Shown: positions 1-8,393, counted from the stretch's first letter. The stretch: 16,886 nt of DNA from a bacterium (GCA_021372535.1 JAJFUH010000084.1:1-16886); one strand, 5' to 3'. Translations and numbers: made by a program. The notes: generated by a model from the sequence alone, not told the origin.

Positions 1-2
1 AG

Positions 3-623
3 TTTTATTCGGATAAAGATTGTATATATGCTTCCGGATGGTTTAAGATGGGAGATCGAATACCGCTTGCCTCGAAAAGTGACCACCGTAAAATTTTAGT
101 GCCGGTCAGAAAGACTGATGGGCAGTTTACCACCGAAACGGCATGGCTTGCCGAAGATGCCGATATCAGCATCGGATATCTCCCCTATACGCGGCGAAAT
201 ATTGTGATAACCGCAATGAAGCTTCTCGACACTCCCTATGACTGGTCCGGTGCCTGTTTCGGCAGTCAGCACCATGGAATTCATAGAGGTATTTTTGCCT
301 GTTTCGGGTTCGACCTCCCCCTGGATAATTCTCTTTTCCCTGCTTTCGGGAACAACAGGGATGTTGTATTTCCCGAGTGGGATAAAGAAAAACAGTACAC
401 GGCTATACTGAAACATGAGCCGTTTGTCACTGTCATGAGCTGCGGGGTTCAATGCCAGCTCCTGCTGGGTGAATACAACGGTGTACCCATATCATTTGAT
501 GCTCATGGTTATGGTTGGGAGGAAAACGGAATATACTATGATGTTAAGCGGTGCTCAATCGGTGATATGAGAATGCCAGTATATTTTCTTAAGAATAAGA
601 TTACATTTCTGGAATTAAAATAA
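3..623 (+). CDS. NlpC/P60-type SH3 protein, C-terminal part, probably catalytically inactive
   Basis: The reading frame is open from base 3, so the true start lies left of the window; the ATG at 48 is internal. The segment GYLPYTRRNIV and the following LLDTPYDWSG match the N-terminal stabilising domain and start of the papain-like fold in SH3-containing NlpC/P60 peptidases, which cut peptide bonds in cell-wall stem peptides. Aligning on TPYxWxG and on the later FGFDLP, the place of the catalytic Cys (normally D-C-S) reads Q-H-H, with His encoded at 270-272. The catalytic His, normally in a PGHxxLYxG context, aligns with Gln at 450-452, just before LLLGEYNG. Both replacements suggest a pseudoenzyme that may bind peptidoglycan without cutting it. 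The frame is otherwise intact to TAA, so this does not look like a decaying gene. Family membership is quite likely; loss of activity is inferred from a by-eye alignment. Confidence 0.7.
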   Translation, partial: FYSDKDCIYASGWFKMGDRIPLASKSDHRKILVPVRKTDGQFTTETAWLAEDADISIGYLPYTRRNIVITAMKLLDTPYDWSGACFGSQHHGIHRGIFACFGFDLPLDNSLFPAFGNNRDVVFPEWDKEKQYTAILKHEPFVTVMSCGVQCQLLLGEYNGVPISFDAHGYGWEENGIYYDVKRCSIGDMRMPVYFLKNKITFLELK

Positions 624-642
624 ACGCTTCTTCAGAAGCGTT
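623..642. other. Perfect hairpin overlapping the stop codon of the first gene
   Basis: A 9-bp arm AACGCTTCT and its exact complement AGAAGCGTT flank a 2-base centre, starting at the last base of the TAA stop. No run of T follows, so it is not a textbook intrinsic terminator. It may still mark the 3' end of the transcript or protect it from nucleases. Confidence 0.5.
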
Positions 643-740
643 GTGATAAACACCATTTACGTAGATATAAACTGTTAAGGGTCGGTACAAAGTGCTGATT
701 TACATGCCCTTGACAACAACAAAACAACACATTGCCTCAT

Positions 741-774
741 GGGGCTCGTGAAAAATATTCTTTTTCACAGCCCC
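741..774 (+). promoter_or_regulatory. Leader hairpin just upstream of the exported-protein cluster
   Basis: GGGGCT, one unpaired C and GTGAAAAA (741-755) pair with TTTTTCAC and AGCCCC (761-774) around the loop TATTC, giving a 14-bp stem with a single bulge. It ends five bases before the ribosome-binding site of the first DUF362 gene (GAAGGAG, 779-785; ATG at 792). The position fits an attenuator, a translation-control structure or a processing signal for the downstream mRNA. There is no T-tract directly after the stem. A TTGACA at 710-715 upstream has no convincing -10 partner, so I do not call a promoter. Confidence 0.45.
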
Positions 775-791
775 CTTAGAAGGAGAGTATC

Positions 792-2270
792 ATGAAACGA
801 CGTGAATTTTTAGTGACTGCAGCGTCTACCGCAGCAGCATTATATGGATTTGAAAAAGATGCTGTAGGGAAACCCGTAATGGACTATGAGCCCGATGGGA
901 AACTCGAAAGCACCGGCTTGAGAATCAGGGACGTAGTTGAAATCCTCAAAAAAGGCGAAAAGAATAATACAACCCCGGTTATTCGTGAAGAGATTCTTGA
1001 AAATCCCAATGCAGTTTTCATTGTCTATGCAGGTATCAACAATGAAAAAGACGATAATGGGAAATGGAAACATTGCAACGATCAGTTCGAACATCTCGGA
1101 AATCGTGTCGGGGAGCTGGTGTTCAGAAAGGGAACCGTCAAAGGCGGTAGAACAATCTTACACACTAACCTTGTAGGGGGAATCAGAGGGGCCAATCCCA
1201 CTTTTATTAATGGGAATATTGTTCACCCCTATTTCACTGTCGGAATGGCTGATATACTCCATGGCCTCGGCAACACAAACACTGCCACAACCACCCGTGG
1301 CGCCCTTTACCACCCGCAGATTGTGGAGTCCGGTCTCGAAGACTTGTTGAATGCCCATAATCTTCCCTTGATCGAGGCACATGTTGCGCACTTCGAGGAT
1401 TATGACAAGTCCGAACTGATGTGGCATAAAAACCCCGAAGGTGTCATTGCCCGGCGTTTCCCTACGTATAAACCCCTTTTTCAGAAGGGAACGACATTAA
1501 TTAACATTGCCCATGCCCATACGCACCCGGTCGGTCTTACCACACTCACAATCAAAAACCACATGGGAATGATGCCGAGGGGTTACGGACATATATGCGA
1601 TGCATGGGTCAGCCTCGATTTAACCCGTAAGACTTTCATGGATGATTTTAACCGCGATTACAGAATTCCTGTTGAAAAATCATATGTAAAGCATGCTGAA
1701 ATGGGATATAAGTATTGGGATCAGGGAGATTTTTACAAGTCTTACAAATCCCAGGGTGGTTATGATGCTTTTATGAAAGTGTACAAAGTTTACGAAAAGA
1801 GCGAGGGCGATGAGAGGAAGAAAGCTTTTGAGCAGCTTCATACTATCGCCAGTCCCCTGACGTTCTGGATCGAACAGTGGGCTCAGCGGATATGCGATTG
1901 CCGCCAGGTTCTGCCGGAACCGGATTTAAATATGGTAGAAGGAGTATTCCCGGCGGAATACGGAGGAGGAGAAGCCAGTATTATCCATAGTGATTTTATA
2001 ACCATAGGCCGGTCTGTGGTGGCAGTGGATGCGATTACCTCCTACATCATGGGCCATGATCCCCGGGAACTTCCTTACCTGAGAATCGCTAAAGAGAGGG
2101 GTTTGGGCGAAAATGATATCGAAAAAATCCCCATTTATATCCTGAGTGAAAAAGGTCTGGAAAAAGTTTCCGATTACCGGACATTAAAGCGTACTCCCAT
2201 TGGTATTTACGCCCTTGACCACGGCCGTGACAGTAAAAGAATAAGAGCACTCGGACCTTGTTTCTATTGA
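792..2270 (+). CDS. Tat-exported DUF362 domain protein (copy A)
   Basis: The 492-residue protein starts with KRREFLV, a twin-arginine signal core, followed by an Ala-rich hydrophobic stretch, so it is probably exported folded. The start has a strong GAAGGAG six bases upstream. The rest fits DUF362, a family of unknown reaction that sometimes carries ferredoxin-type clusters; no CxxCxxC pattern is present here. Visible family blocks are a GG-NLVGG strand near residue 126, HPYFTVGMAD near 145, an INxAHAHTH...LTIKN block near 235-255 ending in GYGHICDAW, and the C-terminal VAVDAITSYIMGHDPRELPYL...RGLG block near 410-440. Where family members usually read KPN this copy has HTN (residues 124-126). 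It is first in a same-strand five-gene cluster and paralogous to the next gene, from which it differs by an extra lysine- and glutamate-rich stretch near residues 328-350. The function is unknown. Confidence 0.85.
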   Translation: MKRREFLVTAASTAAALYGFEKDAVGKPVMDYEPDGKLESTGLRIRDVVEILKKGEKNNTTPVIREEILENPNAVFIVYAGINNEKDDNGKWKHCNDQFEHLGNRVGELVFRKGTVKGGRTILHTNLVGGIRGANPTFINGNIVHPYFTVGMADILHGLGNTNTATTTRGALYHPQIVESGLEDLLNAHNLPLIEAHVAHFEDYDKSELMWHKNPEGVIARRFPTYKPLFQKGTTLINIAHAHTHPVGLTTLTIKNHMGMMPRGYGHICDAWVSLDLTRKTFMDDFNRDYRIPVEKSYVKHAEMGYKYWDQGDFYKSYKSQGGYDAFMKVYKVYEKSEGDERKKAFEQLHTIASPLTFWIEQWAQRICDCRQVLPEPDLNMVEGVFPAEYGGGEASIIHSDFITIGRSVVAVDAITSYIMGHDPRELPYLRIAKERGLGENDIEKIPIYILSEKGLEKVSDYRTLKRTPIGIYALDHGRDSKRIRALGPCFY

Positions 2271-2357
2271 TAATAATAGGTGTAAATAAACAATCAGTTT
2301 TTGTCCGCATGAACATATCAATCGAAGCAGATGTATTAAAAGAAAAGAAGTGTGATT

Positions 2358-3794
2358 ATGGTAAAACGTCGCGATTTCATAAAAACGGGCATGGCTGCGC
2401 TCCCGGGGCTGGCGGTATTAGCCGGAAGTGTTCATGCTGCCCCCAAAAGCATCGAAAGCCCGGGAGGGAGGGCTGATCCCGGAATAAACCTCGTGAAGGA
2501 CGGTATATCCTACGCCGAAAAACACAAAAAAGGTAACATACCTCCCGTTCTAAGGGAGGAAATTCTGGACAATCCCCGTGCGGTGTTCCTTATCCGCACG
2601 AATATCGATTTACAGCGTGAACAGGACGGAAAGTTTCCTGCGGCAAAGGAAAAATTCCAGCTCGCCGGTTATGATACGGCGCTCAGGATGTTCCGTAAAG
2701 GTACGATAAAAGGCGGAACCACCTATATAAAACCCAATTTTGTCGGCGGTTTCAACGACGATGAACGGAGCCTGAACTGCGGGCATTCGACGCATCCGTC
2801 GTTTGTCGTCGGATTCTGTGACGGTTTGAAGGGATTGGGAAATACCAATATCATAGTCGGCTCGAACGGCGCGGCGAGCCACGAACAATTCGTGCAGTCC
2901 GGTATCAGTGAAATGATGCGCGACCACGGAGTTTGTTTCACCGAAGGCGGCCGTGCTCTTTATAAATGGGGAGATTACAAAAAATCGGATATTACCTGGA
3001 TAGACTACCCGGAAGGGGTCGTGATGAAGAAAATTCCTTTTTTCAAGCTTGTCCAGGAAAAAGATACGACCCTTATCGACATGGCAAAAACACGCAATAA
3101 TCTTGTATGTTTTACCACTCTCACGATTAAAAACTTTCAGGGTACCATGCCCGTAGGTTATATGCATATCTGCAATCCGTGGCATCCTGGAGCCGGCCAT
3201 GGTAATAATAACACATGGTCGATAAAGAATGCAATGAGCCTTCAGCCGTCAGTACAGGTATTCAATCCGGATTATCAAAAGGAAATCGAGCGTCTATACG
3301 TCAAACATGCCCAGATGGGTTACAAGTACTGGGATATCGGCGGGCAGGCTAAAGCGTACTTTGACGCCGGCGGATGGGAAGCATACAAGAATAACACGTT
3401 CAAACCCGATATGACATTGTTCTGGGAGGAGCAGTGGAGCCAGAGAATTCTGGATGTTGTTTCGAATGTCAAGCCGTACGTTGTAATGGTCGAAGGTATA
3501 ACGGGCGCTGATGGCGCCGGGGCGCTTCACCTGAATAATTTCATTACCATTTCGTGCTCCATGGTTGAGTGCGATGCTGTAACCGCATGGCTCATGGGAC
3601 AAGACCCTCGAGAGCTGCCCTATCTGAGGAACGCCAATGAGCGGGGACTTGGAAACAACAATATTGAAACCATTACCATTTATGAAATCACGAAAGATGG
3701 CATAGAACGGATAAACGATTACCGGACGCTGCCTCGTGGTCATATGGGAGCCGATATCTATGGTCTTACCAGAAAAGATCTGCGGTTCTTTTAA
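2358..3794 (+). CDS. Tat-exported DUF362 domain protein (copy B)
   Basis: I place the start at the ATG at 2358, since AGAAG at 2346-2350 sits seven bases upstream; the in-frame GTG at 2352 would be only one base from it. The N-terminus has a Tat core (KRRDFIK) followed by a hydrophobic stretch and an A-x-A type site near VHAAP. DUF362 blocks match copy A in order: KPNFVGG (K125-P126-N127, the usual family form), HPSFVVGFCD, a LTIKNFQGTMP block ending in GYMHICNPW, KHAQMGYKYWD, FWEEQWSQRI, and a C-terminal DAVTAWLMGQDPRELPYL block followed by RGLG. The shared blocks show the two genes arose by tandem duplication, but the divergence indicates this is old. The gap to copy A is 87 bases and no terminator is visible in it. 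The activity is unknown; export implies a periplasmic or surface role. Confidence 0.85.
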   Translation: MVKRRDFIKTGMAALPGLAVLAGSVHAAPKSIESPGGRADPGINLVKDGISYAEKHKKGNIPPVLREEILDNPRAVFLIRTNIDLQREQDGKFPAAKEKFQLAGYDTALRMFRKGTIKGGTTYIKPNFVGGFNDDERSLNCGHSTHPSFVVGFCDGLKGLGNTNIIVGSNGAASHEQFVQSGISEMMRDHGVCFTEGGRALYKWGDYKKSDITWIDYPEGVVMKKIPFFKLVQEKDTTLIDMAKTRNNLVCFTTLTIKNFQGTMPVGYMHICNPWHPGAGHGNNNTWSIKNAMSLQPSVQVFNPDYQKEIERLYVKHAQMGYKYWDIGGQAKAYFDAGGWEAYKNNTFKPDMTLFWEEQWSQRILDVVSNVKPYVVMVEGITGADGAGALHLNNFITISCSMVECDAVTAWLMGQDPRELPYLRNANERGLGNNNIETITIYEITKDGIERINDYRTLPRGHMGADIYGLTRKDLRFF

Positions 3795-3867
3795 CACGTA
3801 TGCCCGGGACGTCCGTTGTAAATGAGGGACTAATTATCGATTGATTCACTATTGCGGGAGAAACGAC

Positions 3868-4440
3868 ATGATACGGAATACGGGTATTATATTTACCGGT
3901 GTTTTTTCGTTTTTTATCCTGATGGCGGGGTGCGGGAGCAATGATCAGCATATCAGGGCACTTGCACGTGAAGAAGCCCAAAAGATGTTTGATGAATACA
4001 AACAATCGTATAAACCCGAAAAATTCGAATTCGGCGTATTCTGGGAAAAGGATTATTCATTTTCACAGGCTACGAGAGTGGGTAATATGATCTTTCTGGC
4101 GGGACAGCTTCCGCACGATACTGAAGTCGACAAGGACGGAGTACCGCTGAGAGACTTCCAGACCGGCCGGAGTTTCGAGGTCCAGCTGCGTCAAACGCTC
4201 GAGAATATGAAAAAAGTACTCGCCAGTCATGGGGCTACCATGGATGATGTCGTTTTTTTACAGCATTTTGTCGATACGCAAGCGGGTAATAATAAAGCCG
4301 GGGATTATTTGCCTGTTTTATCTAAACTTATAAAAGAATATTTTCCAAAGGGGCTGCAGGGTATGACCTGTGTCGAGGTTGACAACCTCTATGGAGAAGA
4401 ACAATTGATCGAGTCAAATGCGATAGCGGTTGTCCGTTGA
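3868..4440 (+). CDS. RidA/YjgF-fold lipoprotein
   Basis: ATG at 3868 is chosen because GGGAG (3856-3860) precedes it by seven bases; an upstream in-frame TTG at 3841 has no such site. Residues 1-21 form a lipoprotein signal ending in LMAG before Cys22, with Gly at +2, so outer-membrane anchoring is likely. A polar helical linker (about 25-50) leads into a RidA-like domain (about 55-190): GNMIFLAGQLP, QTLENMKKVLASHGATMDDVV, TCVEVDNLY and NAIAVV are family signatures. RidA proteins normally hydrolyse reactive enamines or imines in the cytosol and use an arginine (Arg105 in E. coli) directly before S-C-V-E. Here that place is Met166, while the Cys (168) and a Glu (182) are kept. The normal deaminase reaction is therefore doubtful, as in other Rid subfamilies without that arginine. 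A membrane-anchored, exported RidA fold is unusual. It is the third gene of the cluster. Confidence 0.85.
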   Translation: MIRNTGIIFTGVFSFFILMAGCGSNDQHIRALAREEAQKMFDEYKQSYKPEKFEFGVFWEKDYSFSQATRVGNMIFLAGQLPHDTEVDKDGVPLRDFQTGRSFEVQLRQTLENMKKVLASHGATMDDVVFLQHFVDTQAGNNKAGDYLPVLSKLIKEYFPKGLQGMTCVEVDNLYGEEQLIESNAIAVVR

Positions 4441-4519
4441 TTGTCAGACATGGAATAAAGATAGAACGCAACGGACACAAGCAACCCTGAACCATGCATC
4501 CTTTACCGAGGTCGAGGAA

Positions 4520-5254
4520 ATGAAAAAGTACTGTTTGGCAGCCATACTCTGGTGTTTTTTTCTGCCGGGACTGTTACAGGCGGAGTTACCCGAATATACC
4601 GTCATGCGATCTACCGAAAAAATCGTCATCGACGGGATTCTCGATGAACAGGACTGGGCTGCGGCGCCCCCGGTCGGAGAATTCTCATTTCCCTGGTGGA
4701 CTGAAGGGGAAAAGGAACAGACCGAAGTAAAGATGCTCTGGGATGATGTGTTTTTGTATGTCGCTTTCCGCTGTGATGACAAGCATATATACGCGGACCA
4801 TTATGACACGAACGCGAAAACCTATATGGACGACTGTGTGGAGATATTCTGGAATCCTGATCCCGAAGGGACGAAGAAGTACAACATGTTTGAGATGAAC
4901 TGCCTTGGGAATCTCCTCAGCGTCTATACCGGTTCGGGGAAAAGTATCTACGTACGAGACAGCAGGATCATGGTCCCTCATATCGCGCAAAGTATTCAGG
5001 GAACGGTGAATAACGATGCAGACGCCGATACCACATGGGTGCTTGAAATCGCGATCAGATTTTCCGATTATCCCGAGCTCTCAAAAAAACCCGCTCCCGC
5101 TGCGGGTGATATGTGGCGGGTGGGATTGAACCGGTGCGGCGGAAAAACGAACGAACAGTACAGCCAGTGGAGCCCGGAAGTCGGAGAAAAACCGAGCTTC
5201 CATAAGCCTGATTACTTTGGGAAAATTTTCTTTGGCAGCAAACCGGTACGGTAA
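4520..5254 (+). CDS. Secreted CBM9-like carbohydrate-binding protein
   Basis: The open frame extends left to 4430, but the ATG at 4520 has GAGG (4508-4511) eight bases upstream and gives a clean Sec signal peptide (MKKYC..., cleavage after LLQA, residue 21), so I take it as the start, giving 244 residues. The segment KIVIDGILDEQDWAAAPP (about 32-50), followed by VKMLWDDVFLYVAFRCDD and MDDCVEIFWNPD, is the pattern of the family-9-like carbohydrate-binding beta-sandwich domain found in xylanases and in many single-domain exported proteins. Later strands (TTWVLEIAIRFSDYPEL, MWRVGLNRC) complete the domain; there is no separate catalytic domain. It lies 79 bases after the RidA lipoprotein and 49 bases before the GH2 gene. 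It probably binds a sugar or glycan outside the cytoplasm; the ligand cannot be read from the sequence. Confidence 0.85.
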   Translation: MKKYCLAAILWCFFLPGLLQAELPEYTVMRSTEKIVIDGILDEQDWAAAPPVGEFSFPWWTEGEKEQTEVKMLWDDVFLYVAFRCDDKHIYADHYDTNAKTYMDDCVEIFWNPDPEGTKKYNMFEMNCLGNLLSVYTGSGKSIYVRDSRIMVPHIAQSIQGTVNNDADADTTWVLEIAIRFSDYPELSKKPAPAAGDMWRVGLNRCGGKTNEQYSQWSPEVGEKPSFHKPDYFGKIFFGSKPVR

Positions 5255-5303
5255 ATCGTTGTAATTCATGTATACAGTTTTTCCAAAACGTCTGGAGCTA
5301 CGG

Positions 5304-8282
5304 ATGAAATACTCATTATTTATTCCCCTGATGCTGATACTGTTGTTGATATCTGTATCCGCCGTTCATGCCGATCGTATGACCAGAGACTTATCAGTTC
5401 AGGACTGGGGGCTTTACAGAGATTATAACGCCCGGTGGATAGATGATGAGATTTACCCGCCTCCCGCTGATATAACAAAACTTCAGGTCAATCCCCCCAC
5501 CTGCGGATGGGAAGGCCTGAAAAGTTCCTTTGAAAGAACCGTGCATCTTCCTGCAACGGTAGAACAGTATTTCTGGGGTGATAATGGCGCGATAGACGGT
5601 ATTGCCGGAGACTGGCGCGGCGTTTCCTGGTGGGTGACGTATATAGATGGCAGTGCCGCACTTTCCGGGAAAAAGGTCTTTCTCCAATTCGAGTCCGTTC
5701 ACTTACGTGCCGAGGTTTTTGTCAATCGTACCCTTGTCGGTTACGATGTTGTCGGGCATACTCCTTTCGAGGTCGATATAACCGATGCGATAAAAACCGG
5801 CATAAACAACGAGATCGCCGTGCGTGTCACCGACCCTGGCGGGAGTTTCGACTATAATGACCTCAATGGCACGCGGTGGGGCAGCAACATCATTCCGACC
5901 AGTCATGGTATTGGCGGCATACAGGGGAGAGTTTCCCTCGTGGCGGTCGATCCGGTTTCCATCAGTGATATTTATGTGAAGAATAAGCCATCTCCAAAGG
6001 ACGTCGACGTTATCATCCGCATGAGAAACATTACGGGAATCTCCCAATCAGGAAACTTCACGGTAACCGTATACCCGTGGAAACATCCCGAAACGGTGAT
6101 CTGGGAAAAGAAATTCAGACAGAATCTCGAACCCAAAGAGTCCGAGCATGTTTTTTCGGTCAAAGCGCCCAGGGCGGAGCTTTGGGACATCGATCATCCG
6201 AATTTATATACCGTCGAAGTGTCGTTTACATCACCCGACGGGAAAATTCACGATACGCTGACACAACGGTTCGGGTTCCGATGGTTCACCATCGGCGAAA
6301 AGGACGGCGATCAACGGTTTTATCTCAACGGGCGACGAATTGTCCAGATAAACGCGTATTCATGGAGTTTCTGGCCGGTCAACGGCATTTATCCAACGAG
6401 GGAAATGGCCGAAAAGGAAATGAATATCGCGAAAAAACTCGGATACAACATGATGAGCGTTCATACGGCCATCCCCTACCCGCTCGACCTTGATGCCGCC
6501 GATGAGGCCGGACTTCTGTTTTATTCGGAGCCCGGGGGATACTATCGGCGAAACAATGAAGAAAAAACCGCGCTGCGGAGCACATTGGGACGCGAAAAGT
6601 TCCTCAGAATGGTACAGCGTGACCGGTCCCATCCCTCGCTTGTCATCTACAACATGGGCTGGAACTACTATGATAAACCCGAAGAAAGCGACATAAAGGA
6701 TATGATTACGGCCCATACGATGGATCCCACCCGCATTATCACATTCCGTCAGGGAATACCGCGGGGCATTCCAAAGGTGGACGCCAGAAAACTGTTCATG
6801 AAACCTGATGATTTCACCCAATACCATACGGGATTTTTCGAGGAATGTCTATCCGTTAACTCACAGGGCTATGAGGATTCATATTACAAGAATCCCAGTG
6901 AATATTATCTGCATTCGGATACCAGGGACGAGATCGTCTACTGGGGCGAAGACGGAAATCTCGGTTCACCGCCGAGACTGCAACTCATCAGGGACTATTA
7001 CAATCAGCGAAAAGAACCGCTCGGGTGGCAGGGACTATCCAATCTGGAATGGTTCAAGGCTTATGATGAATTTCTCACCTCAAGCGGCTTCCGGGCTTTT
7101 TTCCCGTGTGTCGATTCGCTCACGGTGAGCCTCGGCAATGTCAGATACTATCACCACGGCAGAATTCTTGAAAACATACGCATCGGCAATGTTGCGGACA
7201 ACTACACGATTATCGGATGGGGCTCGTCCCAACAATACAATCACAATGGTATGGTCGATGTCTTCCGTAACCCGGTCGGTAATCCGGAGATATTCTCACG
7301 CTATTGCCGTCCGCTTTATATCGCGGTAAAGCTCAGGGAGAAAGTTGTCCCCGTAAAGTCTAAAGTAATTGCCGATTTTTTCATCGTCAATGAACTCGAC
7401 CTGAAGGGTCCCCATAATCTCGCCATCACCGTTGAACAGAACGGCCGCACCGTGGGCTTTGAACAAAAAGTGCGGGTTAAAATAAACGGCGGTGAGGAGT
7501 ACGGTCAGCTCCTCGCTGAAAATGTTGAAATCACTCTTGATGGCGCGCCTGGCTATTATACAGTAAAAGCACAACTTACCGATAACAAAGGCGCTGTCAG
7601 GGCCGAGGGAAGCGACGATGTGTTTACCGCAGGGCTCTCACGTGAAATTTCGTCCTCAGGCGGTGCCGTGGTGGATTCGACCGGTATCATCAATGATTTT
7701 CTGAAACGGACGTGGAATGTGACGCTTCAGCAATTCAATCCGAAAGCATCCGACCCGTCCTATATAATAATAGGCAAAGGAAAGTACCAGATTAATGATA
7801 TCATGGACCGGGTGGCGAACGGTGCCACGGCGATTGTGATCGAAGATGCCGACAAATTCGCTGAACTCGTCTCGGAAGGTTTTTATGAGGCCGTCGAGTA
7901 CCGTGGCAGATTCCCGATGAAAAATCCATCCGTCGGGGGAAATTTCGTTGCCGGTAAACACGAGCTTCTCGAAGGACTCCCCCAGGTGCAGGCATTCAAC
8001 TGGGAGTACCAGGTTTTTTACCGGTATGATCAGGATATTTTTGCTTTACGACTTTTTGAAACAAAACCTATTGTTGCCGCCGTTTACGGTCATAAAAAAG
8101 AAATCGGAACCGCGGTATGTATCGTACCGTTCGGCCGCGGACGAATTATTCTTTCAACACTCTGTATCGTGCCCTATTTAAAGGCCGAAATTCCCCAGGC
8201 TGTTGTGGCACAACGACTGCTCAACAATTACATCGAGTATGCCTCAAAAGTGCACAAATCACCGGCACACGATGTACCGTGA
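5304..8282 (+). CDS. Secreted GH2-family protein with altered acid/base motif
   Basis: The start at 5304 has GGAG (5294-5297) six bases upstream and a Sec signal peptide cut after VHA (residue 23); the in-frame ATG at 5268 lacks both. The 992-residue product has GH2 architecture: sugar-binding jelly roll (about 25-215, with DWRGVSWWVTY and VFVNRTLVGYD), an immunoglobulin-like domain (about 216-320, ending LWDIDHPNLYTVEV), a TIM barrel (about 321-650), another beta domain, and a C-terminal alpha/beta domain (about 800-980) resembling the glutamine-amidotransferase-like or trimerisation domains of large glycosidases. GH2 enzymes hydrolyse beta-galactosides, mannosides or glucuronides using a Glu acid/base in G-N-E. 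Here RDRSHPSLVIYNMG is followed by W453-N454, so that Glu is absent. Glu549 in YWGED, 95 residues later, is a possible nucleophile. It is the last gene of the cluster. It may use another acid, a different mechanism, or only bind. Confidence 0.85.
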   Translation: MKYSLFIPLMLILLLISVSAVHADRMTRDLSVQDWGLYRDYNARWIDDEIYPPPADITKLQVNPPTCGWEGLKSSFERTVHLPATVEQYFWGDNGAIDGIAGDWRGVSWWVTYIDGSAALSGKKVFLQFESVHLRAEVFVNRTLVGYDVVGHTPFEVDITDAIKTGINNEIAVRVTDPGGSFDYNDLNGTRWGSNIIPTSHGIGGIQGRVSLVAVDPVSISDIYVKNKPSPKDVDVIIRMRNITGISQSGNFTVTVYPWKHPETVIWEKKFRQNLEPKESEHVFSVKAPRAELWDIDHPNLYTVEVSFTSPDGKIHDTLTQRFGFRWFTIGEKDGDQRFYLNGRRIVQINAYSWSFWPVNGIYPTREMAEKEMNIAKKLGYNMMSVHTAIPYPLDLDAADEAGLLFYSEPGGYYRRNNEEKTALRSTLGREKFLRMVQRDRSHPSLVIYNMGWNYYDKPEESDIKDMITAHTMDPTRIITFRQGIPRGIPKVDARKLFMKPDDFTQYHTGFFEECLSVNSQGYEDSYYKNPSEYYLHSDTRDEIVYWGEDGNLGSPPRLQLIRDYYNQRKEPLGWQGLSNLEWFKAYDEFLTSSGFRAFFPCVDSLTVSLGNVRYYHHGRILENIRIGNVADNYTIIGWGSSQQYNHNGMVDVFRNPVGNPEIFSRYCRPLYIAVKLREKVVPVKSKVIADFFIVNELDLKGPHNLAITVEQNGRTVGFEQKVRVKINGGEEYGQLLAENVEITLDGAPGYYTVKAQLTDNKGAVRAEGSDDVFTAGLSREISSSGGAVVDSTGIINDFLKRTWNVTLQQFNPKASDPSYIIIGKGKYQINDIMDRVANGATAIVIEDADKFAELVSEGFYEAVEYRGRFPMKNPSVGGNFVAGKHELLEGLPQVQAFNWEYQVFYRYDQDIFALRLFETKPIVAAVYGHKKEIGTAVCIVPFGRGRIILSTLCIVPYLKAEIPQAVVAQRLLNNYIEYASKVHKSPAHDVP

Positions 8283-8319
8283 GTTTTTCGCTGAGCACTG
8301 CTGCACAGCTTTCACCATC

Positions 8320-8337
8320 ATAGAATATATATTCTAT
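8320..8337. other. 18-bp perfect palindrome between convergent operons
   Basis: ATAGAATAT is followed directly by its exact complement ATATTCTAT. It lies 38 bases after the GH2 stop and in the 181-base gap between two converging transcription units. No T-run follows on either strand, so it is not a clear terminator. It could form a cruciform or be a protein-binding site. Confidence 0.4.
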
Positions 8338-8351
8338 GCGCCGCAGCGAGT

Positions 8352-8393
8352 TACAGGCATCACACATCATTATCGACATCCGCGTTGCCTGTA
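8352..8393. other. Inverted repeat downstream of the efflux operon
   Basis: TACAGGCA (8352-8359) and TGCCTGTA (8386-8393) are exact complements separated by 26 bases. The repeat sits between the two convergent operons and could act as a weak transcript-end structure for either. There is no T-tract on either strand. Confidence 0.3.

Noticed and set aside
710-738. TTGACA as a -35 box for the exported-protein cluster
   Set aside because: At spacings of 16-18 bases there is no A/T-rich -10-like hexamer, so a promoter is not supported.
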